The position numbers and the translations under genes are program-made. A stretch of 64,000 bases of DNA from positions 1-64,000 of the IMG/VR virus record IMGVR_UViG_3300032116_015796. One strand, written 5' to 3'. Every line of letters starts with the position of its first letter. Positions within the stretch are counted from its first letter, which is position 1. The notes under the pieces were generated by a model. The model did no database searches. It was given only the letters and a program-made list of their open reading frames with translations, and was not told where the DNA came from. The DNA is from a virus. Positions 33,928 through 44,490 of the stretch are shown piece after piece.

Positions 33928-35835
33928 ATGGCTTCATTAGATTTAAATGCGGATTATAAGGCGATTCAGGATAAAGTCAAAGCCACTCAATCATATAAAG
34001 ATGCTAAAGCGGATTATGATAAGGCGAAAAAAAGAAAAGGAGAAAGTTTTGATAAAAAGAAATCTGAAGTTACTGAAAAAATCAATAACTTTAAAAAAGA
34101 TACTAAAAAATATCAAAAACAGATTAAATCTCAATTTGAGCAGTTATTAGATTTAAATAACGTTACAGGAGGTAAAGGAAGTAATTCATCTAAGTACATA
34201 AAAAAACTAATGTTACAGGCTTTAAAAAACATTGAGCCAAAAATATTAGAAATTTTACGACAAGAAGCGATTAACGCGGTTGGTTGTGACCAACAACAAG
34301 TATTTAATGCACAGGTCTTATACATAAAAGTTTCATCGGTTGATTTAGGGTCAATGCTAAAAAAAGACCCTGCAGATGAAATAGGTAAAGTTTTATACGA
34401 AAAAAATCCAATAGCCATTCAGTCATTCCCATTTTCAATGAATAGGGAATTATATCAAAGAATACAAAGTGGACAACCATATTCTGTGGATAATGGTCAG
34501 TTGTATTTAGGAGCGTCTACTCAACCATTGTTCGATATACAATATGTTGAGACAGATAACATAGGACAAACAGGTCCTTGGTTTAAGGTAACCTTACCTA
34601 ACAGGATTGGTAATGTTAACAAGGTTGGTGAATTCTTAGTTGATTATTACAAGACAATCAAATTAGTTGATTTTACTAATATTATCGCCCAAATTATGGA
34701 GGCGTTATGTGGAGCAATTTCAATTCAGGCGAACGTTGGTTTAGTACAAGCCGAGGACGCAAGTAAATTCATGTTAATTTTACAAAGAATACTTGGGTTG
34801 TGTTTTGATTCTGTAAAAGAAATTGATGTTAGTGGTGTTGCGAAAGTATCTGAGTTGGACGGTATTGATGAATCTTTTTTTGAATTTACTGAAATTGATT
34901 TAAGAAATATAGACCTTAGAATTGCTAACATAAAAAAAGGTGTAATACAATTTGAGGATTGTGGTAATGTAGATATCCCTGTAGACTCTACATCAATATT
35001 AAATGCTCTAAATAACTTAAATTTTGTACCTGATTCAGATTTGGAAAACGCGTCTGACCAAGTGACTAATGTTTTAGCCAATAATCCTGAACTTAATGGT
35101 TTAGGGATTGAAGCAAATATTCAAGCGTCAGTTGATTTTAACTTTATTAAGTTATTAGCACAAGGGTTAATATTCGCTCTTTTAACTCCAAAAATTTTGT
35201 TACCGATTATGACCATGTTAAAGGCTATCGGACAAAGTGCGATTGATGGTATTGATTCGTTCCAACAATTTGCGAAAACTTTTAGAAAATTTGTATTAAA
35301 CTTAGTTTCTAAAGTAGGTTCACTATTTGTTCAGGAATTATTTAATTTAATAAAAAGAGACATTCAAAATTTAATCCAACAAGTGATAATGGATTTGGCA
35401 AGAGAAAAGGCCGACAAAAGAATTATTATGATTTTGAAATTAATCCAATTGTTACTTTTAATTGCACAGTTTATATCCGATTGGAGGAAGTGTAAAAGTG
35501 TTATTGATGAACTATTACAGTTGTTGAATATCGTCGCTTCAGGATGGGGTGGTGAAGTACCATTACCACTTCTTTTTGCCTCCCAAATCTTAGACGGTTA
35601 TTCTGAAACAAGAGCCTTTATTGGTACTATAGAAGAAATGCAAAAATTAGGGATTCCTACAGGTCCTATGCCTGACGGAAGCCCCAACTTAAATGTACTT
35701 TCTAAATTCGCTCAAATGAAAGCTCAAGCTAAAGAAGAATCTGAAAATGGTAAAGTTCAAGTTGCGGTTGGTGCTCTTAGTATTACACCTGCAGGATTAA
35801 CAGTTCCATCAAGTGCTTTTGGTAAAAAAATGTAA
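33928..35835 (+). CDS. Probable baseplate/tail structural protein
   Basis: 635 residues, no family recognised. N-terminal ~75 residues are Lys/Asp-rich coiled coil. A beta-rich middle includes 'AIQSFPFSMNRELYQRIQSG'. The C-terminal part is helical with two hydrophobic stretches, 'LIFALLTPKILLPIMTMLKA' and 'IIMILKLIQLLLLIAQFISD', then 'GYSETRAFIGTIEEMQKLGI'. It is followed by a small helical protein and the gp5-like OB protein, which points to the baseplate or tail region. The hydrophobic stretches may be buried helices or membrane-active segments. Confidence 0.65.
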   Translation: MASLDLNADYKAIQDKVKATQSYKDAKADYDKAKKRKGESFDKKKSEVTEKINNFKKDTKKYQKQIKSQFEQLLDLNNVTGGKGSNSSKYIKKLMLQALKNIEPKILEILRQEAINAVGCDQQQVFNAQVLYIKVSSVDLGSMLKKDPADEIGKVLYEKNPIAIQSFPFSMNRELYQRIQSGQPYSVDNGQLYLGASTQPLFDIQYVETDNIGQTGPWFKVTLPNRIGNVNKVGEFLVDYYKTIKLVDFTNIIAQIMEALCGAISIQANVGLVQAEDASKFMLILQRILGLCFDSVKEIDVSGVAKVSELDGIDESFFEFTEIDLRNIDLRIANIKKGVIQFEDCGNVDIPVDSTSILNALNNLNFVPDSDLENASDQVTNVLANNPELNGLGIEANIQASVDFNFIKLLAQGLIFALLTPKILLPIMTMLKAIGQSAIDGIDSFQQFAKTFRKFVLNLVSKVGSLFVQELFNLIKRDIQNLIQQVIMDLAREKADKRIIMILKLIQLLLLIAQFISDWRKCKSVIDELLQLLNIVASGWGGEVPLPLLFASQILDGYSETRAFIGTIEEMQKLGIPTGPMPDGSPNLNVLSKFAQMKAQAKEESENGKVQVAVGALSITPAGLTVPSSAFGKKM

Positions 35836-35839
35836 AAAT

Positions 35840-36052
35840 ATGACAAAAAAAGAAACTGCGGAAAAAGTACTAAAAATAGTAAAAGATTATAAATCCCATT
35901 CAAACAAGGATTTAACATTTGCTATGGATTTTATCCAAGAAGATTTTAATTTAACAAAAGAAACTCTTTTGAGATTATCTACTCATTTGGATAAATTAGA
36001 AACAACATACAATTTAATTTTAAAAGAATACGAAGGTAGAGTTAAAAAATGA
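35840..36052 (+). CDS. Hypothetical small helical protein
   Basis: 70 residues from the ATG at 35840 ([20 protein letters not shown]), 4 nt after the upstream stop; a start at 35813 would lie inside the upstream gene. Two or three helices, highly charged, '[20 protein letters not shown]'. Overlaps the OB-fold gene by 4 nt. Possibly a chaperone or small baseplate component. Confidence 0.65.
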   Translation: MTKKETAEKVLKIVKDYKSHSNKDLTFAMDFIQEDFNLTKETLLRLSTHLDKLETTYNLILKEYEGRVKK

Positions 36053-37623
36053 ATATAACTAACGACAATCAATATCAAATCATATTTCCTGGTATCGTCT
36101 TGGATGACCAAGACCCAATGATGCTTGGTAGATTAAGGGTTATGCCAGAAACAGAAGTCTACCGAGATATCATCGCTTCAGTTCCAAATTGGAGTGAGGA
36201 AAAAGATAAATGGTCAAGTAGAGACCCTTTAATATTTTTACCTTTATTACCGTTTTTTTTAAGTCAAATACCAAAAAAAGGAGAATACGTTAATATCATT
36301 TATCAAAATAAAAAATTTGTTTTTCAAAACCAATTCTATATTCAAGGACCGTATTCTTCACCTATGTTATCTCCTTTTGAATACTACCAAGGTTCTAAAA
36401 AGTTTTTAGCTACGGGTGACAGAATAAAACAAGGTTTAAGTATTAAAAATACTGATGGAACTTATAGAAATAAAAATAGTTTCGGGGTATTTCCTGAACC
36501 TGGTGATAATTCTCTTTTAGGTCGTGGTAGTGCCGATGTTATTGTAAAACAAGATGAAGTTTTAATAAGAGCGGGAAAAACTAAAACTCTTAAATCAACT
36601 CAGTTACCTGCGGGTAATCCTCTTAGGTCGTTTTTACAACTATCATATTTTCCTCAGACAAAAAATTTAGAAGACCCTGAATCATTTGCAAGACTTAAAG
36701 AAATTGTAAAAGTCGTTAAAAAAATGGTTGTGTGGGATATTATGAATTTAGAAAATACCCAAGATGTTTTTAATGGTTCTGTTAAATTTTATAACGTAAT
36801 ACCTTCTGAATCGGTTAATACTCAAAATTTTAAATCCGATACAATAACTAAATTATCTGAAGGAACAAATTATACATTTCTTTGTGGTATTAATTTTAAC
36901 TCAGTTTCTTTTGAAACTGCGGTTAATATAATTAACAAAACTATACAAGGTGTTTTTAACAGTTTTATTCAACCCGACCCAAACTATCCTTTATTACCCT
37001 CAACACCAAATGTGGTTGACCAATTCCCATTTATTGTCACACCATCAAAATTAACTTATGAAACGGGTAACAAATTTACAACCGCATCTACCGCAAACGA
37101 TATTGCTGAATTAGTTAATTTTAAAAGGTTTTATAAAAAAATAAAAATTAACGATGGTATTAAACAAAGTGGTTTCTTTTTGGTTTCAGAAAATAATAAT
37201 GGTAAACCTAAGATAGGTCCTAGTTCTGAAGTTGTTACTGAGACAGTTACTCCAGCAAATTACACTCAAAGTTCTATTACTTATGGTGTTTTAGGAGGTC
37301 AAAGACTTTATTTACTATCACAAGATTCTGCAGGTCCTAAAGGTCAAATTAGTTTAAGTCAAACTTTATATGGTATTCCACAAGAAAAATTTATTGGTAG
37401 TGAAAAAAGTATTCAAACACAAACTTACCCAACTGTAAGAGGTGATGAGTTAATGATTTTACTTAGAAAAATGTTTTCCTACTTAAAAGGACACGTGCAT
37501 CCCGAATCAACAATACCTCCTGTTCCTGTTGCCGCAGGTAATGGTCAGACAAGCACAGAAATTGACCAAATATTAGCAGACGCTGAAAATACAATTCTAA
37601 ATCAAAATATTCGAATTAATTGA
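36049..37623 (+). CDS. Baseplate central spike/hub protein with gp5-like OB fold
   Basis: 524 residues. Residues 8-110 look like the OB domain of T4 gp5/VgrG-type proteins: '[20 protein letters not shown]' (the 'GrV..n.DP..lGRvrV' start), then '[20 protein letters not shown]' and '[20 protein letters not shown]'. The middle ('[20 protein letters not shown]') also resembles spike-associated segments. C-terminal '[20 protein letters not shown]' and 'GHVHPEST' may bind metal. No lysozyme domain is present. Likely in the baseplate hub. Confidence 0.72.
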   Translation: MNITNDNQYQIIFPGIVLDDQDPMMLGRLRVMPETEVYRDIIASVPNWSEEKDKWSSRDPLIFLPLLPFFLSQIPKKGEYVNIIYQNKKFVFQNQFYIQGPYSSPMLSPFEYYQGSKKFLATGDRIKQGLSIKNTDGTYRNKNSFGVFPEPGDNSLLGRGSADVIVKQDEVLIRAGKTKTLKSTQLPAGNPLRSFLQLSYFPQTKNLEDPESFARLKEIVKVVKKMVVWDIMNLENTQDVFNGSVKFYNVIPSESVNTQNFKSDTITKLSEGTNYTFLCGINFNSVSFETAVNIINKTIQGVFNSFIQPDPNYPLLPSTPNVVDQFPFIVTPSKLTYETGNKFTTASTANDIAELVNFKRFYKKIKINDGIKQSGFFLVSENNNGKPKIGPSSEVVTETVTPANYTQSSITYGVLGGQRLYLLSQDSAGPKGQISLSQTLYGIPQEKFIGSEKSIQTQTYPTVRGDELMILLRKMFSYLKGHVHPESTIPPVPVAAGNGQTSTEIDQILADAENTILNQNIRIN

Positions 37624-37637
37624 TATTTATTAAACAA
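37624..37637 (+). promoter_or_regulatory. Candidate late promoter motif TATTTATnnATAAA
   Basis: TATTTATTAAACAA preceded by A (GATATTTAT), immediately after the stop of the OB-fold gene; core ends 17 nt before the ATG at 37648. The 3' half is a weaker match. Confidence 0.4.
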
Positions 37638-37647
37638 ACAACGTTTA

Positions 37648-39117
37648 ATGTCAATTAATAATTCGTATTTCAGTAAAAATAACACTATTATATCTAATAG
37701 CTTCACAAACACAGGAAGAAATCCTGTGACTGAACTATTTTTTGGTTCATTAGCAACTTCTCAATATCCTAATGGGTATAGCCGATTTATATTTGATTTG
37801 GATTTGACTCTTTTAAAAGAAAAAGTAACTAATGGTACAATTTCTCTTGATTGTAATGAAAAACCAAAACACACACTTAGAATGGTTAACACCTCTTCTT
37901 TTGACCGTGAGTTATTGAATACGAGAACTTCACAAGGCAGAATGAGAGCAACATCGTTTGACCTTGTTCTTCTTAGAATTCCTTATATTAATGATGATAT
38001 GGATAGACCTCAATTATGGGATGAAGGGGTTGGTTATGATTTTGCTGACTTGGTTTATGATTATAGTGAGTTTGATAAAAACTTTTCAGATAGACCATCT
38101 AATTGGTATCAAACAACAACATTAGGTGTTTGGACAACAAATGGTATATATGACAACACAAATTCAGGAACTGGTAATACCATTCATTATTCAGCATTAA
38201 CAAAGGTTGCTGAACAACATTTTGAATTTGGTGATGAAAATATCGAGTTTGATATGACAGGTGAAATAAACGATATTTTAAATGGAGTTTTAAATAACGT
38301 ATCGGGATGGGTAATTGCTTATAAACCACAATTAGAAAACATTACAGGATTAACTGATATATATGAAACACAATTCTTTACTCGTCATACCCAAACATTT
38401 TATGAACCTTATTTAGAGACAAACTATAATGACTTTATTGATGATGATAGAAATAACTTTACGTTAGGTAGAGTTAATCATTTATACCTTTATCTATATG
38501 ATAATGGAAATCCTGTTAATTTAGACTTCAATCCTACTGTCGACATCTTAGACAACGGTGGCGATGTAATATTATCTAATCTCCCTACTTGTAAAAAAAC
38601 AAGAGGAGTTTATGAAGTTACTGTACCAGCTCTTAATAGTTATAAGACACCATGTACATTTTCAGATAAATGGAAAAACTTAAGTTTAAATGGATTTCCA
38701 ATAAATCCAATTTTAAATGATTTCACCCTTTATCCGTTTAAAAATTCAATTCAAATTGGAACTGAATCTCAAGAACCAAAACTTTATGGTTTTGATTATT
38801 ACGGAATTAAACAAGATGAAAAAATCTTTAATACTGACATAAGAAAAGTTGGGGTTGTAATTAAACAGGCATATACTACAAATAAACTTTTACAAAAAGT
38901 AGAGGCTTTTTATAGGATATATGTTAGAGAAGGTCAGACTGAAGTACAGGTTCAAGATTGGACAAAAATAAATAGAACACCAAATGAGTATTATTTCATT
39001 TTTGATACAAGAGATAAAATACCAAATGAGTATTATATCGATATACAAGTTAAAAGTTCTAACGAGGTTAACACCTATAAAAAACAAATAAAATTTCAAA
39101 TTGTAAATTATAAATAG
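37648..39117 (+). CDS. Tail/baseplate protein with DNRLRE-like domain
   Basis: 489 residues. Residues ~25-260 follow the pattern of DNRLRE/TGF-propeptide-like beta-sandwich domains: 'YSRFIFDLDLTLLKEKV', 'IEFDMTGEINDILNGVLNNV', 'GWVIAYKPQLENITG' and 'FFTRHTQTFYEPYLETNYND'. Such domains appear in adhesins and carbohydrate-binding proteins. C-terminal beta domains with 'VEAFYRIYVREGQTEVQVQD' follow. Between the gp5-like gene and the Cys-rich twin genes. Probably a virion surface or baseplate component. Confidence 0.65.
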   Translation: MSINNSYFSKNNTIISNSFTNTGRNPVTELFFGSLATSQYPNGYSRFIFDLDLTLLKEKVTNGTISLDCNEKPKHTLRMVNTSSFDRELLNTRTSQGRMRATSFDLVLLRIPYINDDMDRPQLWDEGVGYDFADLVYDYSEFDKNFSDRPSNWYQTTTLGVWTTNGIYDNTNSGTGNTIHYSALTKVAEQHFEFGDENIEFDMTGEINDILNGVLNNVSGWVIAYKPQLENITGLTDIYETQFFTRHTQTFYEPYLETNYNDFIDDDRNNFTLGRVNHLYLYLYDNGNPVNLDFNPTVDILDNGGDVILSNLPTCKKTRGVYEVTVPALNSYKTPCTFSDKWKNLSLNGFPINPILNDFTLYPFKNSIQIGTESQEPKLYGFDYYGIKQDEKIFNTDIRKVGVVIKQAYTTNKLLQKVEAFYRIYVREGQTEVQVQDWTKINRTPNEYYFIFDTRDKIPNEYYIDIQVKSSNEVNTYKKQIKFQIVNYK

Positions 39118-39119
39118 TT

Positions 39120-40964
39120 ATGGCAGCGAATTCAATAAATTGTGTAAACTTAGATGAAAAAGATATAGATTTCAATGGTAACATTATAAATTCAGGTGAA
39201 TATTGGGTTGGGATGACTGACCCATTTGACCAATTTTTCACTCAAAGAATATGTGTTGAGACAGTGTCCAATATTGATAGTCCTGGAAGTGGTTTATTTG
39301 CCACACAACAATATACAAGTTGTTATGATTGTGTAAGTAATAATAATGGTTTAATACAATTAAACCCATGTTACCAAACTGTTTTTGAAGTTTTATTTAT
39401 TAATGTAAGTGCTTTAACAGAATCACAATATTTGGAAATTTATTCAATTTCTACAGGAGACACTGGACAAGCTTTATATATAGAATTTTTAAATAACGGT
39501 ACATTACAAAAAGGGTGTTTTAATAAATCTAAAATAGTAACTGTAAGTACCGCAGAATATGTTCAAATTACTGCTCAACTACAATCTATAGGTCAACAAA
39601 TTGTAAATGATTTAAATTATACTGCTCAAACCGACTGTCAAAGTTGTTTAACAGTCTCTTCGTTTATTTATGAAGTTTCCAATTGCGTGACAGTTGACGA
39701 AATTGAGTATGTTTATTTACCTTATGATTTTCCTTCAGGACATTTAATTTCATATACTGATGGAATTAATGAATTTTGTGGTGTTGTTCGCGGTCTGACC
39801 GTTGAAAATGTTGCAACATATACTTTTGTCACTGATTACGGTCCATGTCGTTTTGAATCTTGTTGTGATACTTGTTTAGAAAATGTAAATAAAAAAGTAT
39901 TAATTGAAAATTGTGTAGATGATACAGACCAACAAGTAGTTTGGGCGTCTCTATTATTTGGTTTGGAGTCAACTAATTTTGAGTTAGGTGGGGGTTGTTT
40001 TAAAATTATGGGAGAGACATCAGACCCTATAAGTTTTGTAGGGTACTTAGATTATGAACCTCATAGTAGTTGCGAATCTTGTCTTACTTGTAATGGAGTT
40101 ATATATCAATATGCTTCTTGTGATGACCCAACAACTCCTGCTGGAGTGATTCAAACAAATCAAATATTACCAAATGGTTTTTCTTTTATAAATCCTTTTG
40201 AAGATAAATGTTGTATTATTTTAGGTTTATCAACGGGGTCACCTATTAGACCAGAATCTTTACCAAGTGTACAACCTTGTGTTTGTGATACTGTATTAGA
40301 ATATCAAGTATTTCCTGCAACAGAATGTTTAACAGGAATACCTGTAGGAGTTTTAACGGATATGAACGCCCAAGATGGTGACATAGTAAAAATAATGTAT
40401 GGTGAGGTTGAATTTTTGTGTGTTCAACTTAATAGTACGGGTAGACTTCCTAGAGTGACATACAATTCTGAACGAGATGTTAATGGTGATACAATTATAT
40501 ATAATAACTGTACGGACTGTATAAGTAACAGAGAGATTGGTGTAAGAACTGTAAATTGTGATACTCAAGAATTTAGTATTGTAAATGTTCCATATTCATC
40601 ATATACAGAATTTTTATTTAATCGAGATGATAATTTCATTTTCAATTGTTTTGTTGATGCTGAAGGTTATTGTAGAACCGTAGTTGAACCTTGTCCTCAA
40701 CCACCAACAGGACGTTTATCTATCCCTGTGACAGATTATTTTAGTTGTCCTGTGTGTCGAACGTTTAATCCTGACATACCTCCAACAACAGTATCGGCAG
40801 GAACTGAATATACCGTATGTGTGATATGTGAGGACTGTTGTCAATCAGGAACAACTGCAACTGTAATAAAACCTCCTCATCCAACTTGGTCAAGACTTAA
40901 CGGTGATGCCGTTGTTTTATTAGACGCGGTACAATTAGGAGGAATGTTTGGATTAAATGCTTAA
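39120..40964 (+). CDS. Cys-rich virion protein A (paralogue of 40992-43763)
   Basis: 614 residues. Built of several ~85-residue beta-rich modules, each ending with a paired Cys signature ('QYTSCYDCVS', 'TDCQSCL', 'FESCCDTCLENV', 'SSCESCLTCNG', 'NCTDCIS'). The end, 'SAGTEYTVCVICEDCCQSGT' then 'LLDAVQLGGMFGLN', is shared with the next gene. Cys pairs suggest metal or disulphide cross-links. Two nt after the DNRLRE-like gene. Probably tail-tip or appendage protein; function unknown. Confidence 0.7.
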   Translation: MAANSINCVNLDEKDIDFNGNIINSGEYWVGMTDPFDQFFTQRICVETVSNIDSPGSGLFATQQYTSCYDCVSNNNGLIQLNPCYQTVFEVLFINVSALTESQYLEIYSISTGDTGQALYIEFLNNGTLQKGCFNKSKIVTVSTAEYVQITAQLQSIGQQIVNDLNYTAQTDCQSCLTVSSFIYEVSNCVTVDEIEYVYLPYDFPSGHLISYTDGINEFCGVVRGLTVENVATYTFVTDYGPCRFESCCDTCLENVNKKVLIENCVDDTDQQVVWASLLFGLESTNFELGGGCFKIMGETSDPISFVGYLDYEPHSSCESCLTCNGVIYQYASCDDPTTPAGVIQTNQILPNGFSFINPFEDKCCIILGLSTGSPIRPESLPSVQPCVCDTVLEYQVFPATECLTGIPVGVLTDMNAQDGDIVKIMYGEVEFLCVQLNSTGRLPRVTYNSERDVNGDTIIYNNCTDCISNREIGVRTVNCDTQEFSIVNVPYSSYTEFLFNRDDNFIFNCFVDAEGYCRTVVEPCPQPPTGRLSIPVTDYFSCPVCRTFNPDIPPTTVSAGTEYTVCVICEDCCQSGTTATVIKPPHPTWSRLNGDAVVLLDAVQLGGMFGLNA

Positions 40965-40970
40965 GCGAGA

Positions 40971-40984
40971 TATTTATAAATAAA
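40971..40984 (+). promoter_or_regulatory. Candidate late promoter motif TATTTATnnATAAA
   Basis: TATTTATAAATAAA preceded by A, in the 27-nt gap between the two Cys-rich genes; core ends 14 nt before the ATG at 40992. One of the best matches. Confidence 0.5.
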
Positions 40985-40991
40985 ATTTAAA

Positions 40992-43763
40992 ATGGCATTT
41001 CAAAGAGTATATGTAGAACCTTGTGGTAAAGGTTTTGGTTATGATTTATTAATAGATAATTCAGTAACTTCAATTTCGGTAGGTCAAACATATTTTATAT
41101 CAGGTACTACAGGTCAACCTCCAAAACAACAACAAATAGTTGGTTGTTTTTCAGTAAAAAACATTAAAGATGTTCAATCAGGACCTGCGGATTCTTTAAC
41201 ATTTAGCACTCCTTATTTAGGTTGTGAGGAGTGTGAATTAGCCAACGCTAATTTTATCCTATTAAGAACTTGTTTTGATAGTCAATATGGTCAAATAATA
41301 ATTAATATAGGTGATATTACCCCTACACCGTCTATAGATGATGTCTTTTTAATGGAAGTGATTATTTTAGATGATTTTGGAGGGTCAATTAGATTAACTT
41401 CATGTTTTTCAGTATCTGGTTTTTTATCATCAAATTTTGATTTTAATCCCACAGGAGTTTTATCATATTCATCAAGAACTGACTGTCAAGATTGTTTAAA
41501 TAATTCACCAATAATTCATGAGGTTTATGACTGTATAGATTCTAATGAACCATATTATATCGCATTTCCATCAACAGGTTTTCAAGACCATTTAATTACT
41601 TTCACAGATTTATTTGGTATTACACAATATTGTGGAACAGTTAAAGGACAAGTTGGAGATGTTGCAATAACAGGTTTATTAGTGACAGATTTGGGTAAAC
41701 CAGACGAGACAGGAATTAAGTGTGATGATTGTTTGGCAAATGTTGCCGAAAAGAAAAAACTACAAAACTGTATAGATTCTGATGAAATTCAAATTGTTTG
41801 GGCGTCCTCATTATTTCAACCAGATAATTCAACACATTTATCAAACGCTAATGGATGTTATACAGTTCTTCCTGATGTTGTACCACCTGAAGAACCTATA
41901 ACTGTAAATGAACTTGCAAACTTTGACCCTCAAAATAATTGTGAAGATTGTTTGGAATGTTACGGTATAGAATTTGATTTTGTTACTTGTGAAGAAATTG
42001 AAGTATTTGAACCTGTAAATCAAATTAATACAAATGGAGCTGGTTTTAACTTTTTATCCAGAGAAATAACTATTGACTCCTCAAATAAATTATTTGCGGT
42101 TTTTCAAAATTCAGGTAGAATTGCAAAATATAATCTAGGTACTTTGAGTTGGGAAGAAAATTCTGTACCAGTTTTGGTCAACCCTTGGGGTATTGCAATA
42201 AATGAAACCGATGGGATTATTTGTGTTTCAAATTTATCGACTAACCAAGTCACATTTTTTGACTATAATAATATTAATCTTAGTAATTCAATATCAGTTC
42301 CATTGTTTAGTGGTCAAAAAGTTTATTTTGACCCTATTGGTTCTAAATTTTATGTAGTGTTCGCAAATACTGGTGTTCCTAACATCGCTGTTTTTGGAGG
42401 GTCGAGTTACTTAGGGATGTCTTATATTATATTTGGTAGTTCATCCGCACGATATACTGATGTTGTTAGAATTGGTACAGGAATTTATTGTTTAAACTAT
42501 AGTAATCAACAACTAGAGGTTTATGATTTAAGCTATACCTTAATTAACACTTATGGTTTAACAGGAAAACCATTGTCTTTAGATGTAGATTATATTAATA
42601 CTACTATTTACATTGCAACAAATGCTTCAAGGTATATCAAATTTAATTACACCACAATTAGTTTTGTTGACGTAAATTATAGTCCGAATTGTGTGACAGA
42701 TGAACAAAAAATTAAAATTGAACCATCTACTAATCTTTTGTACATCACTGACGTTAATTGTAATCATATCTATATTTTTGATTTGACTACCGACACTTTA
42801 GTAAGGTCTGTAACAAATTTTGATAATCAATACGGTATTAATAGCATTTATGGAATGGCGTTAGATACGTCAAATAATATATGGTTTGGTTCTAATGTTA
42901 GAATATTCCAAACTCAAACATCTAATCAATTTGTTAATGGGTCTTCAAGTACAAATGAACTTTTAACTGTAGGTCAAACTTTCTTCAATCCTGTATTAAG
43001 CGCATGTTGTGAAGTTACAGATACAAACTCAATTACTAACGACTCATTTCTAAATATAACAGAATATCCTAGTATACTTAATTTTAATGACTGTACAGAA
43101 TGTTTAAGTACTCCTGTAGAATCTTTTGTTTGTATAGACTGTATAACAGGTAATGAGGCTATTTTAGTTGCACCAGCAGGTACTTTTATTATTGGAAATT
43201 ATGTCCGTTCTCAATACGGTAACTCAGATTGGTTATGTTTTGAAATTGTTGATAACTACACTGTAGAAAACTACGGTGATTTATTTAAATTAGAATCAAA
43301 TGGTGTTGTGTATTCAAGTTGTGAAGAATGTCAATCAGGAGCGACTATAGGTATTACATTAATCAACACTGAAACATTACAACAAGAACAATACAACATA
43401 ACTTTAGATGTATGGTATCGAATTGTAGGTTTTCCTTTTTCACTACCATTATCTTGTCTTAGTGATAAAAATGGTGTTTGTTATCAGGTGATTAATGCTT
43501 GTCCTATCGATAATGTACATCCTTTATTTGAACCTGGAGATTTCTTCCTAAATCAATCTTTATGTAGATTAAATAGTGAACGATTACCTGTATCAGCGGG
43601 TACTGAATATTTGGTTTGTCAAATATGTGAAGATTGTTGTGGTTCAGGAACAACCGCAACATTAATTGTTCCTCCTCACCCTGTATGGACAAGACCTAAC
43701 GGTCAACAAGTAACATTGTTAGACGCAGTTGCTTTAGGTGGAATGTTCGGATTAAATAATTAA
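40992..43763 (+). CDS. Cys-rich virion protein B with inserted beta-propeller
   Basis: 923 residues. The N- and C-terminal parts match the preceding protein module by module ('LGCEECELAN', 'RTDCQDCLNN', 'CDDCLANVAEKKKLQNC', 'NCEDCLECYGIEF', and the end 'VCQICEDCCGSGTTATLIVP' then 'LLDAVALGGMFGLN'). Between about residues 350 and 640 an extra ~290-residue region carries repeated blades of the YVTN/NHL beta-propeller type ('LVNPWGIAINETDGIICVSN', 'SNQQLEVYDLSYTLINTYGL', 'LLYITDVNCNHIYIFDLTTD', 'YGMALDTSNNIWFGSN'). The insertion explains the length difference from its twin. Likely a receptor-binding or surface-exposed propeller on a shared scaffold. Confidence 0.75.
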   Translation: MAFQRVYVEPCGKGFGYDLLIDNSVTSISVGQTYFISGTTGQPPKQQQIVGCFSVKNIKDVQSGPADSLTFSTPYLGCEECELANANFILLRTCFDSQYGQIIINIGDITPTPSIDDVFLMEVIILDDFGGSIRLTSCFSVSGFLSSNFDFNPTGVLSYSSRTDCQDCLNNSPIIHEVYDCIDSNEPYYIAFPSTGFQDHLITFTDLFGITQYCGTVKGQVGDVAITGLLVTDLGKPDETGIKCDDCLANVAEKKKLQNCIDSDEIQIVWASSLFQPDNSTHLSNANGCYTVLPDVVPPEEPITVNELANFDPQNNCEDCLECYGIEFDFVTCEEIEVFEPVNQINTNGAGFNFLSREITIDSSNKLFAVFQNSGRIAKYNLGTLSWEENSVPVLVNPWGIAINETDGIICVSNLSTNQVTFFDYNNINLSNSISVPLFSGQKVYFDPIGSKFYVVFANTGVPNIAVFGGSSYLGMSYIIFGSSSARYTDVVRIGTGIYCLNYSNQQLEVYDLSYTLINTYGLTGKPLSLDVDYINTTIYIATNASRYIKFNYTTISFVDVNYSPNCVTDEQKIKIEPSTNLLYITDVNCNHIYIFDLTTDTLVRSVTNFDNQYGINSIYGMALDTSNNIWFGSNVRIFQTQTSNQFVNGSSSTNELLTVGQTFFNPVLSACCEVTDTNSITNDSFLNITEYPSILNFNDCTECLSTPVESFVCIDCITGNEAILVAPAGTFIIGNYVRSQYGNSDWLCFEIVDNYTVENYGDLFKLESNGVVYSSCEECQSGATIGITLINTETLQQEQYNITLDVWYRIVGFPFSLPLSCLSDKNGVCYQVINACPIDNVHPLFEPGDFFLNQSLCRLNSERLPVSAGTEYLVCQICEDCCGSGTTATLIVPPHPVWTRPNGQQVTLLDAVALGGMFGLNN

Positions 43764-43767
43764 TAAT

Positions 43768-44466
43768 ATGAAAAGAAAAATTAGATTAACAGAAACAGAA
43801 CTTAATTCTCTAATCAAAAAAATGGTTAAAGAATCTGACTTTACAGTTGAGCCTGAAATAGGTACTCAACCAAGAGAGAAAGACGTAAAATCTATGTTTG
43901 GTCAAAAATATGGAGCTTACATCCCAATGGATGTTCTTAGATACATGAGAAAGAACCCCGCATTAATCTTCAAAAGATTATATGATATCTATGGTGATAG
44001 TGCATATGATTACTTAGATAAAGCCAAGGGTAATGATGATTTAATGGAGTCTCATGAAGGTATGAGTAATCGATACATGTTCTTTAGTAATTTAGAACAG
44101 ATGGAAAGACAATGTAATCTTTTATTAGACTTAGACCAAGACACGATAGAAGGAATATTAGAAGACGGTCATGATTGGGCACAAGACCATATTGCGGAAG
44201 CAAAAAATAACATGGACCAAGTATTTGATTTTATTATGAATCAAACAAATGGTGGAGATGAATATATGGACGATGAAGAAGAAATGGTAATGATGGAATC
44301 TGAGTTATCTGAAAAAAAGAAAAAAAATGTTCCTACAAATCCATCACTTTGGCAAAGTTGTTTACAATGGGCAAAACAAAGATATAAAGTTTGTCCAAGT
44401 GCTTATTGTAATGGAGCTGCCGCCAAACGATATAAATCAAAAGGTGGTAAATGGAAAAAGAAATAA
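43768..44466 (+). CDS. Putative capsid-targeted protein with SAYxNGAAAK motif
   Basis: 232 residues. N-terminal amphipathic helix 'RLTETELNSLIKKMVKESDF' with a possible processing site after Glu22 (V-K-E then S; L-T-E then T at 7-10). A helical middle and an acidic stretch lead to a basic C-terminus 'CLQWAKQRYKVCPSAYCNGA' then 'AAKRYKSKGGKWKKK'. A W-A-x-x-[RK]-[YF]-K-V-x-P-S-A-Y-x-N-x-x-A-x-K motif recurs in many phage proteins, to my knowledge without assigned function; the basic tail suggests nucleic-acid contact. Followed by a terminator. Confidence 0.65.
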   Translation: MKRKIRLTETELNSLIKKMVKESDFTVEPEIGTQPREKDVKSMFGQKYGAYIPMDVLRYMRKNPALIFKRLYDIYGDSAYDYLDKAKGNDDLMESHEGMSNRYMFFSNLEQMERQCNLLLDLDQDTIEGILEDGHDWAQDHIAEAKNNMDQVFDFIMNQTNGGDEYMDDEEEMVMMESELSEKKKKNVPTNPSLWQSCLQWAKQRYKVCPSAYCNGAAAKRYKSKGGKWKKK

Positions 44467-44490
44467 GTGGTTTTTATACCACTTTTTTTA
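44465..44490 (+). terminator. Intrinsic terminator
   Basis: Seven-bp stem AAGTGGT/ACCACTT, six-base loop, then a run of T. It starts at the stop codon of the 43768-44466 gene. Confidence 0.8.

Noticed and set aside
44327-44489. 5' part of a plus frame leading into the HNH remnant
   Set aside because: It overlaps the basic end of the 43768 gene in another frame and has no HNH character before ~44490.
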